Both the position numbers and the translations under genes were made by a program. From contig JAEUQC010000033.1 of the NCBI GenBank assembly GCA_016789905.1, positions 1 to 59,895 of the forward strand: a stretch of DNA of 59,895 nucleotides. Reading direction: 5' to 3'. Numbering within the stretch: the stretch's first letter is position 1; the number at the start of each line of letters is the position of its first letter. This document shows positions 1 through 7,792 of the stretch, one piece after another. The stretch is from Bryobacterales bacterium (GTDB taxonomy: Bacteria > Acidobacteriota > Terriglobia > Bryobacterales > Bryobacteraceae). Below the pieces are notes generated by a model. The model did no database searches. It was given only the letters and a program-made list of their open reading frames with translations, and had not been told where the DNA came from.

Positions 1-2
1 TC

Positions 3-1000
3 AATGGCGGGACGTTGTTGGGTGTTGCTCCTTCGGCACCGTTTGCTTTCAACTGGGCGAGTGTTGCGGCGGGCACTTATTCGATCACGGTGAGGGCGAC
101 GGGTAGCAATGGCCTTTCGACTACTTCCGCGCCGGTCAGCGTGACGGTTACGGCGCCTGCGGCGCCGGTGGTGGCTTTGACTTCGCCGGTGGCGGGGGCG
201 TCGTTTGTTGCTCCGGCTTCGGTGTCGATCGCGGCAACGGCTACGACGACGCAGGGAACGATCTCGCAGGTTGAGTTCTTCAATGGCGGGACGCTGTTGG
301 GTGTTGCTTCTTCGGCACCGTTTGCTTTCAACTGGGCGAATGTTGCGGCGGGTACATACTCCATTACCGCGAAGGCTACGGGGAGTAACGGACTGACGAC
401 TACTTCCGCGCCGGTCAGCGTGACGGTTACGGCGCCGGCGGCGCCGGTGGTGGCTTTGACTTCGCCGGTGGCGGGAGCGTCGTTTGTTGCTCCGGCCTCG
501 GTGTCGATCGCGGCGACGGCGACGACGACGCAGGGAACGATTTCGCAGGTTGAGTTCTTCAATGGCGGGACGCTGCTCGGAGCCGATACAACAGCGCCGT
601 TTAGTTTCAACTGGACGAACGCCGCGGCGGGCACCTATTCGATCACCGCGCGGGCCACGGGCAGCAATGGACTTGCAACCGTTTCTGCGCCGGTGAACGT
701 CAATGTAATCGCACCAATCGCGCCGACCGTATTGCTAACGGCGCCCGTGAACGGTGCCACTTTCGCCGCCCCAACCACGCTCACCATCAACGCCAATGCG
801 ACAACCACCCAAGGGACTGTGGCACAGGTGGAGTTCTACAACGGCGCTACGCTGCTGGGCGCCGACACGACGGCGCCGTACTCCTTTATTTGGACGAACG
901 TGGCGGCCGGTTCCTACACCCTTACCGCCAAAGCCATCGGCAGCAACACACTGGCCGCCACTACAGCACCAGTCACTATCACGGTGACAGCCGCCCCGAC
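3..1000 (+). repeat. 279-bp in-frame tandem repeats encoding Ig-like domains
   Basis: The repeat phase can be anchored on the segment encoding APVVALTSP. It starts at about 162, 441 and 720, giving a period of 279 bases (93 codons). The unit before 162 is truncated by the window edge. Units 162-440 and 441-719 are almost identical in nucleotide sequence through their first halves, whereas the unit from 720 has diverged. The array probably continues upstream of the window. Confidence 0.85.
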
Positions 1001-1649
1001 GGGGCCGGTGGCTGTTGGGCGCTGGCCGCTTGATGCGGTGACCGGTGGGCTCACCTCCGATTCTTCTGGCAACAACAATCACGGTGTTGTTAGCGGAACG
1101 TACAATCTCGCAGCCGGAACTATCGGTCAGGCGATTCAACTGAATCCGGTGAATGGCGGAGTTGTGACGCAACGCGGCGTCATCGATCCAACACGAAGCT
1201 ACACCGTTTCGCTCTGGGTAAAGCTGAACCAAACTACGGGCACTCAAACTTTCGTGAGCCTGCCGGGCAACACCGTCTCCACCTTCTACCTGCAACTCGG
1301 CGGATGGCTCCACGGAGGCTTTGTAATGGATGTCTACCCGAGCGATTCCACGGCGGTGGAGGACTACGCCGCCGCCAGCACAACGATTCCGATCGCGAAC
1401 CAGTGGTACCACATCGCGGGCGTCTACGACGCCGCGGCGAAACAGGTTCGTATGTACGTCAATGGGCGGCTGGAAGGGCAAGTGCCCGCCCCTGGCGGCA
1501 GCTTTGCGAACACTGGCTCGCTGGCGTTCGGGTTCGCGAAATATGGCGGCGCGCGCTCGGATGGCAATGACGCCAGACTCGACGACGTTCGCGTGTTTAA
1601 CTCGGCGCTTACGGCGAGCGAAGTGCTGACTGTGTTTAATGCCCGGTAA
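3..1649 (+). CDS. Ig-like repeat protein with C-terminal LamG domain (5' end outside window)
   Basis: The reading frame is open from the first complete codon, so the gene begins upstream and the true N-terminus is missing. The visible part holds about three and a half copies of a roughly 93-residue bacterial Ig-like domain. Each copy carries the motif QVEFFNG, a short LLG turn, a FxW strand and a GTYSI-type strand before an APVSVTV linker. From about base 1010 to the stop the sequence becomes a concanavalin/LamG-type module with a GRWPLD opening, SGNNNHG turn and AGVYD/VRMYVNGR strands. Such proteins are normally exported and bind carbohydrate or mediate surface contact. The Ig copies are nearly identical at DNA level, pointing to recent duplication or gene conversion. 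The downstream SCO-like gene starts 3 bases after the stop. The export signal cannot be seen here. Confidence 0.85.
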   Translation, partial: NGGTLLGVAPSAPFAFNWASVAAGTYSITVRATGSNGLSTTSAPVSVTVTAPAAPVVALTSPVAGASFVAPASVSIAATATTTQGTISQVEFFNGGTLLGVASSAPFAFNWANVAAGTYSITAKATGSNGLTTTSAPVSVTVTAPAAPVVALTSPVAGASFVAPASVSIAATATTTQGTISQVEFFNGGTLLGADTTAPFSFNWTNAAAGTYSITARATGSNGLATVSAPVNVNVIAPIAPTVLLTAPVNGATFAAPTTLTINANATTTQGTVAQVEFYNGATLLGADTTAPYSFIWTNVAAGSYTLTAKAIGSNTLAATTAPVTITVTAAPTGPVAVGRWPLDAVTGGLTSDSSGNNNHGVVSGTYNLAAGTIGQAIQLNPVNGGVVTQRGVIDPTRSYTVSLWVKLNQTTGTQTFVSLPGNTVSTFYLQLGGWLHGGFVMDVYPSDSTAVEDYAAASTTIPIANQWYHIAGVYDAAAKQVRMYVNGRLEGQVPAPGGSFANTGSLAFGFAKYGGARSDGNDARLDDVRVFNSALTASEVLTVFNAR

Positions 1650-1652
1650 CCG

Positions 1653-2588
1653 ATGAATCAAAACTTGGCAAGAGTCTGTGTGGTCCTGGCCGGCCTGGCG
1701 CTGCGCGGCCAGGACCAACACGGCTTTGGACCAGTGGAACCTGTACCGATTCCCGAGATGACCGCGACGCGGCACGACGGCGTGCGCGTTGCGCTGCGCG
1801 AAGTGCTCCAGGGACGGCGAAGCGCCGTTCAATTCGTATTCGTGGATTGCACGACGGCGTGCCCGATTCTGGGCAGTCTGTTTCGAAAGGTGGACAAGTC
1901 GCTCGGACAGACGCAGGGGCAATTGGTGTCGATTACGGTGAATCCGGAAAGGGACACGGCGGCGCGAATGGCGGGCTGGCTGGCGCAGTTTCAAGCCAGC
2001 GAACGATGGATAGGCCTGCGACTGGAACCAGCAGACCTGCGGCGGCTGTTGCAGGTGTTCAAACAAGAGGCGGGACCACCGACGGGGCACACGCTTCAGG
2101 TGTTTCTGGTGGATGACGCGGCACGCTACGCAGCTCGCACGATCGACATGCCTTCGGCGGCTTCAGTGGCGGCCGAGTTGCGGATTGGCATGAGTGGAGG
2201 CGAGGCGCCGGAACTGTCCACGCGGCTAGGTGCCGCATCCGGCCGGGAGGTTTACGATGGGCGCGGCGGGGTGCTTGGCACGGTGGGTGCTGATCGTCTG
2301 GATTCAAGAGCGAGCCGGTGCAGTGGCTGCCATGGGGCGCGCGCCGAGGGCGGGGCGGAAGGGAAAACGGTGGCGCCGGCGTTGACGCGTGAAGCGCTGT
2401 TGACCGTTCGCGAGCGGCGGGGCGGACCATCGAGCGCCTATACGGAGCGCACCTTTTGCGAAGGGCTGCGGCGAGGTGTTGATCCCGCGGGCGTGCGCTA
2501 TTCCGACATGATGCCGCGGTACCAGATCGATGGGCGGACGTGCCAATCCGTATGGCAATTTCTAACGCAGCCAACGGGCGCGAAATAG
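1653..2588 (+). CDS. SCO1/SenC-like protein fused to a cytochrome c domain
   Basis: The N-terminal two thirds have the SCO/PrrC thioredoxin fold. A VDCTTACP motif puts copper-binding cysteines at C66 and C70, and the matching histidine lies in GHTLQVFLVD (H146). The C-terminal part carries a haem-binding CSGCH motif (C223, C226, H227) followed by a possible axial Met in SDMMP. SCO proteins deliver copper to, or reduce thiols of, the CuA site of cytochrome oxidase, and fusions with a c-type cytochrome are known. The N-terminus is weakly hydrophobic (VCVVLAGLALRG), suggesting export, as haem attachment requires. The gene starts 3 bases after the previous stop, but the two products look functionally unrelated. 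Assignment to oxidase assembly is inference; no oxidase subunits lie in the window. Confidence 0.85.
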   Translation: MNQNLARVCVVLAGLALRGQDQHGFGPVEPVPIPEMTATRHDGVRVALREVLQGRRSAVQFVFVDCTTACPILGSLFRKVDKSLGQTQGQLVSITVNPERDTAARMAGWLAQFQASERWIGLRLEPADLRRLLQVFKQEAGPPTGHTLQVFLVDDAARYAARTIDMPSAASVAAELRIGMSGGEAPELSTRLGAASGREVYDGRGGVLGTVGADRLDSRASRCSGCHGARAEGGAEGKTVAPALTREALLTVRERRGGPSSAYTERTFCEGLRRGVDPAGVRYSDMMPRYQIDGRTCQSVWQFLTQPTGAK

Positions 2589-2616
2589 GCGTGCCTGTGG
2601 TATTCTGCCGCTAACT

Positions 2617-3888
2617 ATGTCCTCTCGCAGAACGTTTTTCATTGCCGCCGGCGCGGCGGCGGCGGCTTCACGACAGCGAGTTCTGGCCAATTCGAAAGTC
2701 CGCATTGCGGTGCTGGGAGTGAACGGCCGAGGCAAGGACCACATTGCCGGATTCGGAAACTTGCCGGAGGCCGAAGTGGTGTGCCTGTGCGACCCTGACC
2801 TGCGCGTGGCGCGGCAGACGGCGGGGGCGTTTGCGACGCGGTTCAATCGAACGGTTTCGATAGAACAGGACCTGCGGAAGGTGCTGGAGCGGAAGGACAT
2901 CGACGCGGTTTCCATTGCGACTCCGAACCACTGGCATTCGCTGGCGGCCATCTGGGCGTGCCAGGCGGGGAAGGATGTCTATGTGGAGAAGCCCGGTTCT
3001 CATAGCATTTGGGAAGGCCGGAAGATGGTGGAGGCGGCGCACAAATACAAGCGGATTGTGCAGCACGGCGTGCAGCTGCGGTCCAGCGAAGCGCTGCAGG
3101 AGGCGGTGCGGCACTTGCGAGGGGGCGCGATTGGAAAGGTCTATATGTCGCGGGGCCTTGTGTACCGTTGGCGGCCGAGCATTGGGAAGAAGCAGCCTTC
3201 GGCGGTGCCGGCGGAGTTGAATTATGACATCTGGCAAGGGCCGGCGCAGGAGAAGCCGTACTCCGAACGGCACGTTCACTACAACTGGCACTGGCATTGG
3301 GAGTATGGCAATGGCGATGTGGGCAACCAGGGCATCCACGAGACCGACATGTGTATGTGGGGCCTGGGCGTGGATGCGTTGCCGGTGAAAGTGACTTCCA
3401 TGGGCGGGAAGTTTTTGTGGGACGACGACAAGGAAACACCGGAAGTGCAAACGTCGCTGTTCCATTATCCGGACGAACAGAAGCTGATTCAGTTTGAAGT
3501 TCGCCACTGGTGCACGAACGATGAGCATGGCGCCTCCGTCGGCAATATTTTTTATGGCTCGGAGGGTTATCTGGTGGTCTACAACTATGACCGCTATGCC
3601 ATCTTTATGGGCCAGAAAAAGGAACCCGGCCCGGCGCGAAAGGCTGGCGGCGACCACTATGCCAATTTCATCAAAGCCGTGCAGAGCCGCAAAACATCGG
3701 ACCAGAACGGGCCAGTGGAGACGGCGCACTTGGCCTCGGGCCTGGCGCATTTGGGCAATATCAGCTACCGGTTGGGGCGCCAGTTAACGTTTGATCCGAA
3801 GGCGGAGAAGTTCGTTGGCGATACAGAGGCGAACCAGATGTTGAAGCGAAACTACCGGAAGCCGTACGTGGTGCCGGAAAAGGTGTAG
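2617..3888 (+). CDS. Gfo/Idh/MocA family oxidoreductase with Tat-like leader
   Basis: This is an NAD(P)-dependent sugar or inositol dehydrogenase-type protein of 423 residues. The first residues (SSRRTFF followed by an alanine-rich stretch) look like a twin-arginine signal, so the protein is probably exported folded with its cofactor. A Rossmann strand follows (RIAVLGVNGRGKDH), then the family hallmark VEKPGS and a conserved GNQGIHETD segment in the C-terminal substrate domain. Exported members of this family are abundant in Acidobacteria and Planctomycetes. The substrate cannot be told from sequence. A second member follows 49 bases downstream, so the pair may act on related sugars. Confidence 0.9.
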   Translation: MSSRRTFFIAAGAAAAASRQRVLANSKVRIAVLGVNGRGKDHIAGFGNLPEAEVVCLCDPDLRVARQTAGAFATRFNRTVSIEQDLRKVLERKDIDAVSIATPNHWHSLAAIWACQAGKDVYVEKPGSHSIWEGRKMVEAAHKYKRIVQHGVQLRSSEALQEAVRHLRGGAIGKVYMSRGLVYRWRPSIGKKQPSAVPAELNYDIWQGPAQEKPYSERHVHYNWHWHWEYGNGDVGNQGIHETDMCMWGLGVDALPVKVTSMGGKFLWDDDKETPEVQTSLFHYPDEQKLIQFEVRHWCTNDEHGASVGNIFYGSEGYLVVYNYDRYAIFMGQKKEPGPARKAGGDHYANFIKAVQSRKTSDQNGPVETAHLASGLAHLGNISYRLGRQLTFDPKAEKFVGDTEANQMLKRNYRKPYVVPEKV

Positions 3889-3937
3889 AGGGGGCGGTTG
3901 GCTTCACACCAGTAAACGGCGGTGCTATAAACGGGAC

Positions 3938-5056
3938 ATGGAACGTAGACATTTCCTTGTTACCTCCGCCACCGCCGCGCAAGCAGTGCTGGCGCAAGCG
4001 CCGAACGACCGAGTGGGGACCGCGGTGATTGGCACCGGGAATCGCGGCTCGTATCTGCTGCAGGGTGTGATTGCACAACCGAACGCGAAAGTGACAGCGG
4101 TTTGCGATTTGAAGCCGGACCGTCTGGACAAGGCCGCCAGCGCCGCCGCGAAGGACAACCCATTCACGACGAAGGAATGGCGAAAGGTGATTGAGCGCAA
4201 AGATGTGGACGCGGTCTACGTTGCCACGCCGCCCCATCTTCACGCGGAGATGGCCGTGGCCGCGCTAGAGGCCGGGAAACATGTCTACTGCGAAAAGCCC
4301 GTGGGCATTACGCCGGCGCAGGTGCGAAGCGTTGTGCGCGCGGCCAAGCGGAGCAAGAAGGTTTTTGTGTCCGGGCAGCAACTTCGCTCCATGGTGCAAC
4401 TGGGAACGGCGGTGGGCAAGATTCACGGCGGCGTGATGGGCCAGATCTACATGATCAAGGCGCAGCGCCATGCCAGCGCCGATTTGCCGCACGATGGCTC
4501 TTCGGGCGATTGGTACTTCGATGTATCCAAATCCGGCGGGTACTTGATTGAGCAGTCCGTGCATAATCTGGATCTGTGCAACTGGGTGATGAACGCGCAC
4601 CCGGTTCGCGCGTGCGGATTTGGAGGCAACATGCGGTACAAGAACGAACCGCAGGGCAGAACGATCTTCGACAACGGGAGCATGGTGTTTGAATATCCCG
4701 GCGGCGTGAAGATGGAGTTTACGCAAAATGTGTTTCACCCGCGGCAGATGCCGGGCGGGAATCAACTCGTCTATATTTTCGGGGAAAAGGGCGGTGTGGA
4801 CCTGATGTACTCCACCAACTTTTACCCGCATACGGCGCAGGGGGAGAACGTTGAGATCAAGGCGCTGGCAGAGAAGGTAAAGGAAGAACCGCACGCGCAT
4901 ACGGCGGCGTTTTTCGCCCTGGTTGGCGGGGCGAACGGGAAGAATCCGGCGGACATTACGATTGGCGCGTCCGCGGCGTTGACGGCCATTTTGGGTCATG
5001 AGGCGATGGTGAAGCAGCGCGTCGTCACTTGGCAGGAACTTGGCGTGGAGCTGTAA
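3938..5056 (+). CDS. Gfo/Idh/MocA family oxidoreductase with Tat-like leader (second copy)
   Basis: A 372-residue relative of the gene just upstream. The start MERRHFLVTSATAAQA resembles a Tat signal. The nucleotide-binding turn reads GTAVIGTGNRGS, the family motif is CEKPVG, and a GGYLIEQSVHNLD segment marks the catalytic C-terminal domain. The two proteins share architecture but are clearly diverged, so they are old paralogues rather than a recent duplication. The role is probably oxidation or reduction of a sugar or polyol in the periplasm. Substrate and direction are unknown. Confidence 0.9.
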   Translation: MERRHFLVTSATAAQAVLAQAPNDRVGTAVIGTGNRGSYLLQGVIAQPNAKVTAVCDLKPDRLDKAASAAAKDNPFTTKEWRKVIERKDVDAVYVATPPHLHAEMAVAALEAGKHVYCEKPVGITPAQVRSVVRAAKRSKKVFVSGQQLRSMVQLGTAVGKIHGGVMGQIYMIKAQRHASADLPHDGSSGDWYFDVSKSGGYLIEQSVHNLDLCNWVMNAHPVRACGFGGNMRYKNEPQGRTIFDNGSMVFEYPGGVKMEFTQNVFHPRQMPGGNQLVYIFGEKGGVDLMYSTNFYPHTAQGENVEIKALAEKVKEEPHAHTAAFFALVGGANGKNPADITIGASAALTAILGHEAMVKQRVVTWQELGVEL

Positions 5057-5068
5057 CGTCTGCTGGTT

Positions 5069-6022
5069 GTGCGGTATTTCTACTTTTGCATCGCCGTCGC
5101 CGTGTGCGCGCAGGAGACCACTTTCCGCGCCACGGTGCCGGTGGTGCAGGTGCCGGTGACGGTGACCGACGGGCGCGGAAAACTGGTGGACGGGTTGACC
5201 GCGGCGGATTTTGCATTGACCGATAATGGCAAGGCGGTGCAGGTTCAGCTTGACACCTCGGACACGATTGACGCGCCGGTGGCGCTGGTTGCCGTGGTGC
5301 AGACGAACGATCTATCGGCGGCGGCGCTGTTGAAGATCCGGAAAATCGGAGCGATGATTCAGCCACTGATTACGGGTGAGCGCGGCGCGGCCGCGCTACT
5401 GGCGGTGGACGAACAGGTGGCGGTGGCGCAGGAGTTTACGCGCGATGGCGGAGAGATCGGACGGGCGTTCAACCAATTGGCGCCGCGGCGGACGCGGCGG
5501 ACGGTGATGCTTGACGCGGTGGCGCGAGCGGCGGAGATGTTCCGGGCGCGTCCCGGCAATGAACGGCGCGTGCTGTTGCTAATTGGCGAGGCCAAGGACC
5601 GAGGCAGCGAGACTGCGCTGGAGGCTGTGTTGGAAGAACTCCAGCGGATGAACATTCAGGTGTACGCGGCATCCTATTCGGTGACGCGGACGCAATGGAC
5701 AACGCGGGCGGCGGACCGGCCGCGCCCGACGGGCGGGGAAAACGATATCGTTGCCGGCTTGAGCGAACTGGTGCGGCTGGGCAAAGTGAACACGGCGGAG
5801 GCGCTGGCCACGCACACGGGCGGAAAGAAAATCGGGTTCGCGACGCTGCATTCGCTGGAGGAAATTGTGTCTCGCGTTGGCGAGGAACTGCACGGGCAGT
5901 ACCTGTTGAGCTTTCCGGCGACGGGGCCGGAGGGGTTCCACGCTGTGTCCGTTCGACTGAAAGAGCCGGGAAAGCGCGCGGTGGCGGCGCGGCAGGCCTA
6001 CTGGTCGCTGGCCGCGCCGTGA
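5069..6022 (+). CDS. VWFA-related acidobacterial protein
   Basis: A GTG start 12 bases after the previous stop gives a short hydrophobic leader (YFYFCIAVAVCAQ) and a 317-residue exported protein. The segment VVQVPVTVTDGRGKLVDGL and a following FALTDNGK strand match the beta-rich front part of the VWFA-related domain recurrent in Acidobacteria (TIGR03436 type). A VWA-like alpha/beta core follows, with RRVLLLIGEAKDRGS and IQVYAASYSV strands. The canonical metal-binding DxSxS is not obvious: the equivalent strand reads VAVVQTNDLS. Metal-dependent ligand binding may therefore be lost. The role is unknown; protein-protein contact outside the cell membrane is the usual guess. Confidence 0.8.
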   Translation: MRYFYFCIAVAVCAQETTFRATVPVVQVPVTVTDGRGKLVDGLTAADFALTDNGKAVQVQLDTSDTIDAPVALVAVVQTNDLSAAALLKIRKIGAMIQPLITGERGAAALLAVDEQVAVAQEFTRDGGEIGRAFNQLAPRRTRRTVMLDAVARAAEMFRARPGNERRVLLLIGEAKDRGSETALEAVLEELQRMNIQVYAASYSVTRTQWTTRAADRPRPTGGENDIVAGLSELVRLGKVNTAEALATHTGGKKIGFATLHSLEEIVSRVGEELHGQYLLSFPATGPEGFHAVSVRLKEPGKRAVAARQAYWSLAAP

Positions 6023-6087
6023 ATTTGGTTGCAACGCAAGTGGCCCCAGGGCAATCGATATACTGAGAGAGAAAAGGAGTTCCCTGA

Positions 6088-6663
6088 TTGCGCCTAGCCA
6101 CCACTTCCGCCGTTGTCGTCGCCTTATTTTTGGCGGGTTGCGGCAGCGCGTCCGACTCCGTTCGCGCGGCGGTGAAAGCCGAGACCGCGCGGCGGCCGGC
6201 GCCGGACTTCACCCTGAAAGATGCTGATGGAAAGGCTGTGAAACTCTCCGATTACAAGGGGAAAGTGGTGCTGCTGAACTTCTGGGCCACTTGGTGCGGA
6301 CCGTGCAAGATTGAGATTCCGTGGTTTGTTGAGTTCGAACAGAGCCACCGGGACAAGGGGTTCGCGGTGCTGGGCGTATCGATGGACGAGGACGGTTGGG
6401 AAGCCGTGAAGCCGTATGTGACGGCGAACAAGGTGAACTACCGCATGGTGATTGGCGATGACATGACGGCGCAGAAATATGGCGGCGTGGAATCGTTGCC
6501 CACGTCGTTCCTGATCGATCGGGAAGGCCGCATTGCGGCGGTTCACATTGGATTGGTGAGTAAGAAGGTTTATCAAGATGACATTGCCCAACTGCTTGGC
6601 AAAGCGGCGGATCGCACCGCTGCTGTTCTGCCTGTTTCCGCTGGCGCTGGCGGCGCAAAATGA
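6088..6663 (+). CDS. TlpA-like thiol-disulfide lipoprotein
   Basis: A 191-residue periplasmic thioredoxin-fold protein. The TTG start at 6088 is supported by an AAGGAG ribosome site 8 bases upstream. The N-terminus is a lipoprotein signal with lipobox LAGC (C18). The core shows PDFTLKDADG, then NFWATWCGPC with active-site cysteines C70 and C73, and later VESLPTSFLIDREG carrying the cis-proline. This is the TlpA/ResA type used to reduce disulfides, for example in cytochrome c maturation or copper-site assembly. Its 3' end overlaps the start of a DsbD N-domain gene by 86 bases, suggesting coupled expression. Confidence 0.92.
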   Translation: MRLATTSAVVVALFLAGCGSASDSVRAAVKAETARRPAPDFTLKDADGKAVKLSDYKGKVVLLNFWATWCGPCKIEIPWFVEFEQSHRDKGFAVLGVSMDEDGWEAVKPYVTANKVNYRMVIGDDMTAQKYGGVESLPTSFLIDREGRIAAVHIGLVSKKVYQDDIAQLLGKAADRTAAVLPVSAGAGGAK

Positions 6664-7051
6664 CGTTTTGAAAGTGGCGCCGGCGGGCCCGCTTTCCGGC
6701 AAGCGGGGCGAAGCGGTGCAACTGAAAACCAGCCTGCAATTGCAGGGCGGCTACCACCTGAATTCGAACAAGCCGGAGGATGCCTACCTGATTCCCCTGC
6801 GCCTGACGTGGGACGCGAATACCGTGGAGACCGTGAGTATCAATTTTCCTGAGCCGAAGCGGGAAAAATACGCGTTTTCGGAGAAGTTGGTGAGTGTATT
6901 CACCGGCGACTTCGCCATCACCACGACGATGAAGCCGAAGGTGGCCGGGTTCACCGTATTGATGGGAAAGCTCCGTTACCAGGCCTGCAATCACAACGCG
7001 TGTTTGCCGCCGAAGACCATCGACATCAAAGTGCCGGCGGATTTCCGCTAA
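6578..7051 (+). CDS. Stand-alone DsbD N-terminal domain-like protein
   Basis: A 157-residue exported protein with a signal peptide (KRRIAPLLFCLFPLALAA). It has the immunoglobulin-like fold of the DsbD alpha domain, recognised from the GYHLNSNKP segment and the terminal LRYQACNHNACLPP motif. That motif has C137 and C142 in the C-x4-C-x-PP spacing that carries the redox pair. In full DsbD this domain passes electrons from the membrane domain to periplasmic partners; here the membrane and thioredoxin domains are absent. The start lies inside the preceding TlpA-like gene. A TTG at 6596 is an alternative start that still keeps the signal peptide, so the overlap is real either way. It may use the adjacent TlpA-like protein as partner (inference). 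Confidence 0.8.
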   Translation: MTLPNCLAKRRIAPLLFCLFPLALAAQNDVLKVAPAGPLSGKRGEAVQLKTSLQLQGGYHLNSNKPEDAYLIPLRLTWDANTVETVSINFPEPKREKYAFSEKLVSVFTGDFAITTTMKPKVAGFTVLMGKLRYQACNHNACLPPKTIDIKVPADFR

Positions 7052-7054
7052 CTT

Positions 7055-7786
7055 GTGCGAACGCTGCTGATCCGGCCCGGCGCGATTGGCGATTGCATTC
7101 GCCACTTCCCGGAGATGGAGGCGCTGCGCGGCGCCTATACCGAAGTGTGGATCTCGCGCCCCGTTGTTCCGCTGGTACAATTCGCCGACCGCGTGCGCGC
7201 GCTCGCCGATACTCGTCTGGACCTGGCCGGCCTGCCGGGGATGGAGCCGCCGGAAGCGCTCCAGTCCTTCGACGAAATTCACTCCTGGTATGGTTCGAAC
7301 CGGGAGGAGTTCCGAAGCGCAGTGGCGCACCTTCCCTTCCACTTCTATCCCGCGTTGCCGACGGCGCCACCGGTTGGCATTCCACGGATAGCGCTAGCCG
7401 GGCCGCGGCACGAATCCATCGTCCTGCACCCGTTCTCTGGCAGTGAGAAAAAGAACTGGCCGCTATCAGCGTTCCGCGAGTTGGCTGGGCTGCTGGGCGG
7501 AGTGGCGTGGACTTGCGGGCCGGAGGAAGAACTGCCGGAGGCGAGCCGGTTTGGAGACCTGGCGGAGTTGGCGCGATGGATCGCCGGTGCGAAATTGTAC
7601 ATCGGTAACGACAGCGGCATCACGCATTTGGCCGCGGCGGTGGGCACGCCGGTGCTGGCGCTCTTCGGGCCAACAGACCCGACCATTTGGTGCCCGGCCG
7701 GGCGGCATGTTCGCTGGATGCCATTCGCCCCTCCGGCGGAAGTCGCGCGAGTGGCGCAGGAAATCCTCGCCGGTAAGGTAGCATAA
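7055..7786 (+). CDS. Glycosyltransferase family 9 (heptosyltransferase-like)
   Basis: A 243-residue cytosolic protein from a GTG start 3 bases after the previous stop. It opens with RTLLIRPGAIGD, the family 9 N-terminal strand and glycine turn. Near the C-terminus it has LYIGNDSGITHLAAA followed by GTPVLALFGPTDP, the nucleotide-sugar binding signature of ADP-heptose:LPS heptosyltransferases. It is shorter than typical WaaC/WaaF (about 320-350 residues), mainly in the N-terminal domain. The likely role is transfer of a sugar to lipopolysaccharide core or another glycolipid. No other LPS genes lie beside it. Confidence 0.85.
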   Translation: MRTLLIRPGAIGDCIRHFPEMEALRGAYTEVWISRPVVPLVQFADRVRALADTRLDLAGLPGMEPPEALQSFDEIHSWYGSNREEFRSAVAHLPFHFYPALPTAPPVGIPRIALAGPRHESIVLHPFSGSEKKNWPLSAFRELAGLLGGVAWTCGPEEELPEASRFGDLAELARWIAGAKLYIGNDSGITHLAAAVGTPVLALFGPTDPTIWCPAGRHVRWMPFAPPAEVARVAQEILAGKVA

Positions 7787-7792
7787 ACTGAA

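Noticed and set aside
735..2090. 451-codon open frame on the minus strand
   Set aside because: Antisense to the Ig/LamG and SCO-like genes, whose products match known folds; its own translation is Arg/His/Pro-rich with no motif.
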